Of a DNA stretch of 20,551 nt, positions 18,629 through 20,551 are shown piece after piece. Below the pieces are notes generated by a model. That model saw nothing but the letters and a program-made list of their open reading frames with translations, was not told the origin of the DNA and made no database searches. The stretch lies in NCBI GenBank assembly GCA_943704425.1, contig CALSCP010002037.1, positions 1 to 20,551 of the forward strand. Reading direction: 5' to 3'. Each line of letters begins with the position of its first letter. The first letter of the stretch is position 1. The stretch comes from Ministeria vibrans ATCC 50519 (taxonomy: Eukaryota; Opisthokonta; Filasterea). A program made the translations under genes and the position numbers.

Positions 18629-19469
18629 AGAAAATAACAATATAATTAATAACAATAATAATAATAATAATTTTTATTATTATTATTATTATTATTATTA
18701 ATGATGAATTAAAACCACTTAAAACAGTACCTTTGGGAGAAAGCTCTTGGCAGTAAGAACGCCTGGCGGAGGATTCTCAAACTCCTTGGAGACCTTTGAC
18801 TTGTCGAGGCCACAGCCAAGGAAGACGGCGTCAAAGCCTTTGGTGTCCTTGAGTGCCTGCAGCGAGGGAACGTCGGCCGAGCCCAGAGCCGACTCGTACG
18901 CAATTTTGACACCCAGGTCAGTCATGAGCTTGGCCTCCCATTGAACGTCGCTGAAGGGCAAGCGGTAGCCGGGAATGTCCGTCGCCGAGAGTCCACCAGC
19001 AAACGCATTGCGCTCAAACACAGTGATGTTGGTGTAACCCAGGCGGGCAAGGAAGGTCGCGCATGAAATGCCCGCCGGTCCGCATCCCACGACCGCAATG
19101 GGTCGCGCATATGTTGACGAGTCTACATTTTATCAGCATCAATGAAAAGGGAACGGGCAATGAAAAGGGGACGGGGACGCAATGCGTTTGGTCTTGTCAT
19201 AGTATTAATATCATTACTACATACCGTCTTTGGGTTTGTGTGGGTTGTGAATTTGAGGAATGTTCATCATTTTAAAGCGCTCAACAGCAAACTGCTGAAG
19301 CCCATGGATGTTGATGGGGCCTTCTTCGACTGCAGCAAGGTTGCAGCTGCCCACGCACAGGTCAGATGTAGGGCACACCATGCCACTGGTGAGAGAAAGA
19401 GAGAGAGAGAAAGAGAGCGAGAGAGAGAGAGAGGGAGAGAAAGAGAGAGAGCGAGAGAGAGAGAAAGAG

Positions 19470-19509
<40 letters not shown>

Positions 19510-20108
19510 GAGGAGAACGCAACAAAGTGAGTGAGAAAGAGGGAGAAAGAAAGAGATAGGGGGGGGAGAGAGAGAAGTGGGAACAAAAAAACAAAGTGAT
19601 AGAGGGAAAAACAAAGGGATATAGGTGATAGTGAGCAAAGCGCAAAGCGAGAAGAAAAGAGAGAAAACAAGCAAAGAGAGAGCTATGAAATATATACAAT
19701 CTTTTACCAGGTGAGCCCAACTGGGTTGTCGGAGAGAATCATCTTAGCAGCACCATAGAAGTTCTTGTTGGCTACGATATATTCGAAACATGTTAGAAGA
19801 TATAATCATGATTATGAGATGTTACCAATGGCAGAAATGAATCCCTTGATATCAATCGAGGTAGGGCAACTCTGTTGGGAGACAAAAAAAAAAGGGGTGT
19901 TCAGCAGAGTCAAGAGCACCGAGAAAGGGGCTGTGCACTAACACACCTTCTGGCAGGGCGCATCGACACACTTGAGACAGCGCGCAGCCTCACGCACCGC
20001 ACCTCGCTCGGTAAGGGTGGACAGCTTGATGTCGTCAAAGTTGCCGTCCAAGTCACAGCCATGGCAAGGCTCAACGTTGCGCTTCCACTTGAGCTTCTCT
20101 TTGCGAGT
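15849..20108 (-). CDS. DPYD: Dihydropyrimidine dehydrogenase (NADP+), 5'-partial, spliced
   Basis: This cytosolic flavo-iron-sulfur enzyme reduces uracil and thymine with NADPH, the first step of pyrimidine catabolism. Eleven exons in coding order: 20108-19947, 19871-19826, 19771-19708, 19385-19225, 19122-18731, 18551-17770, 17640-17007, 16930-16373, 16303-16182, 16124-16040, 15953-15849. They give 1036 residues and end in TGA; the human enzyme has 1025, and some 40-60 N-terminal residues are missing here. N-terminal Fe-S cysteines are [21 protein letters not shown] and [18 protein letters not shown] binding is [11 protein letters not shown] and NADPH binding is [12 protein letters not shown]. 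The FMN barrel has [31 protein letters not shown] (active-site Cys) and [10 protein letters not shown]-like [11 protein letters not shown]. Two C-terminal [4Fe-4S] motifs are [11 protein letters not shown] and [12 protein letters not shown]. The tail beyond them is about 40 residues longer than in human. Confidence 0.96.
18577..18703. repeat. (AAT)n / (ATT)n tract in a DPYD intron
   Basis: Intron 18552-18730 is almost wholly AAT-type repeats. At about 18648-18700 (AAT)n turns into (ATT)n, giving a self-complementary hairpin-forming sequence. Confidence 0.9.
19389..19570. repeat. (GA)n microsatellite at a DPYD 3' splice site
   Basis: Imperfect GA/GAAA tract, purest at 19476-19505, in intron 19386-19707. 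On the DPYD sense strand it is (CT)n ending at the acceptor ctcaccag, the same arrangement as in IDUA intron 1. Confidence 0.9.
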
Positions 20109-20551
20109 CTGTCAAGCGATAAGGGAGAAAAAAAAACGGTTATGTTATGCACTCAGATTGTGTTTGTTTTAGGACAATGCTTCACACGAGTGACCGCCAC
20201 AGGGCACAAAGCCATCACGATCACATATATTACGCTAACGACCAAACAGAAAAACGGCTGTTTTGCTGTGATTTCAGTGACACTTCTCCGTTTGAATCCT
20301 TTTTTTTTTTGGACTGGCTTTCCCAAACGCGACGCAATGAAACGAGCTTAATAGGGCCTGTGCGAGTGCGTAGATACAAAGGCTGGGCTGCACAGGCACA
20401 CGCGCGTGCGGTCGCCTTGACGCCATGGCGCCCAGGGCAGCGAGAGCGGCGTGGGAGACGCAACAGGGACAGCGCACAGAGCGAAAAAAAAGTCGGCGTA
20501 CTCGCCCGCAGGACACACAGTTGCAACACCACTGGTGCACTCCTTGGTCTT
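20109..20551. other. DPYD intron followed by an unassigned GC-rich stretch
   Basis: From 20109 to about 20340 the minus strand reads as intron, with a T/C-rich tract and acceptor ttgacag. From about 20345 to 20551 the sequence is GC-rich and CpG-rich with long open frames on the minus strand. The expected DPYD N-terminus (a DIExILxLNPR-like segment) is not found in any frame. The stretch may be 5' UTR/promoter, a divergent DPYD first exon, or part of a neighbour. Confidence 0.4.

Overview
The window is nuclear DNA from an intron-rich eukaryote, almost certainly a protist. Five conserved eukaryotic protein genes are interrupted by about 56 short GT-AG introns, and the gaps between genes are only about 65-160 bp. 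Microsatellites are unusually dense: (GA)n, (CA)n, (AAT)n and long homopolymers. The release factor encoded here carries the standard-code motifs TASNIKS and YxCxxxF. The complete genes end in TAA or TGA, so the genetic code looks standard. The gene set (CHD1, lysosomal iduronidase, ARSB-type sulfatase, eukaryotic fused dihydropyrimidine dehydrogenase) does not fix the lineage. The CHD1 protein resembles opisthokont/fungal CHD1, but I would not name a species.

Layout from left to right: (1) eRF1 on the + strand, missing only its N-terminal exon(s), 325-2607. (2) Alpha-L-iduronidase (GH39) on the - strand, complete, 12 exons, 2725-5530. (3) A CHD1-type chromatin remodeller on the - strand, complete, 15 exons, 5596-12307. 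(4) An arylsulfatase B-type sulfatase on the + strand, complete, 13 exons, 12440-15688, divergent from CHD1 across a 132-bp shared promoter. (5) Dihydropyrimidine dehydrogenase on the - strand, 15849-20108, missing only its first 40-60 residues. The last ~440 bp (20109-20551) begin with an intron of this gene and then become GC-rich and unassigned. No tRNA, rRNA, transposon or CRISPR was recognised.

How the genes relate: eRF1, CHD1 and DPYD are housekeeping genes for translation termination, nucleosome remodelling and uracil/thymine breakdown. The iduronidase and the sulfatase both begin with signal peptides. In animals they act on the same lysosomal substrate, dermatan sulfate, so finding them on either side of CHD1 is notable. 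The most unusual protein is the sulfatase: a cysteine-rich PAN/Apple-like module is inserted into its C-terminal subdomain through its own exons. Other points of interest are a reading-frame-neutral intron in the iduronidase, loss of one H3K4me aromatic-cage Trp in CHD1, an excess of GTAC 5' splice sites, and very long (CT)n or (GA)n tracts against 3' splice sites.
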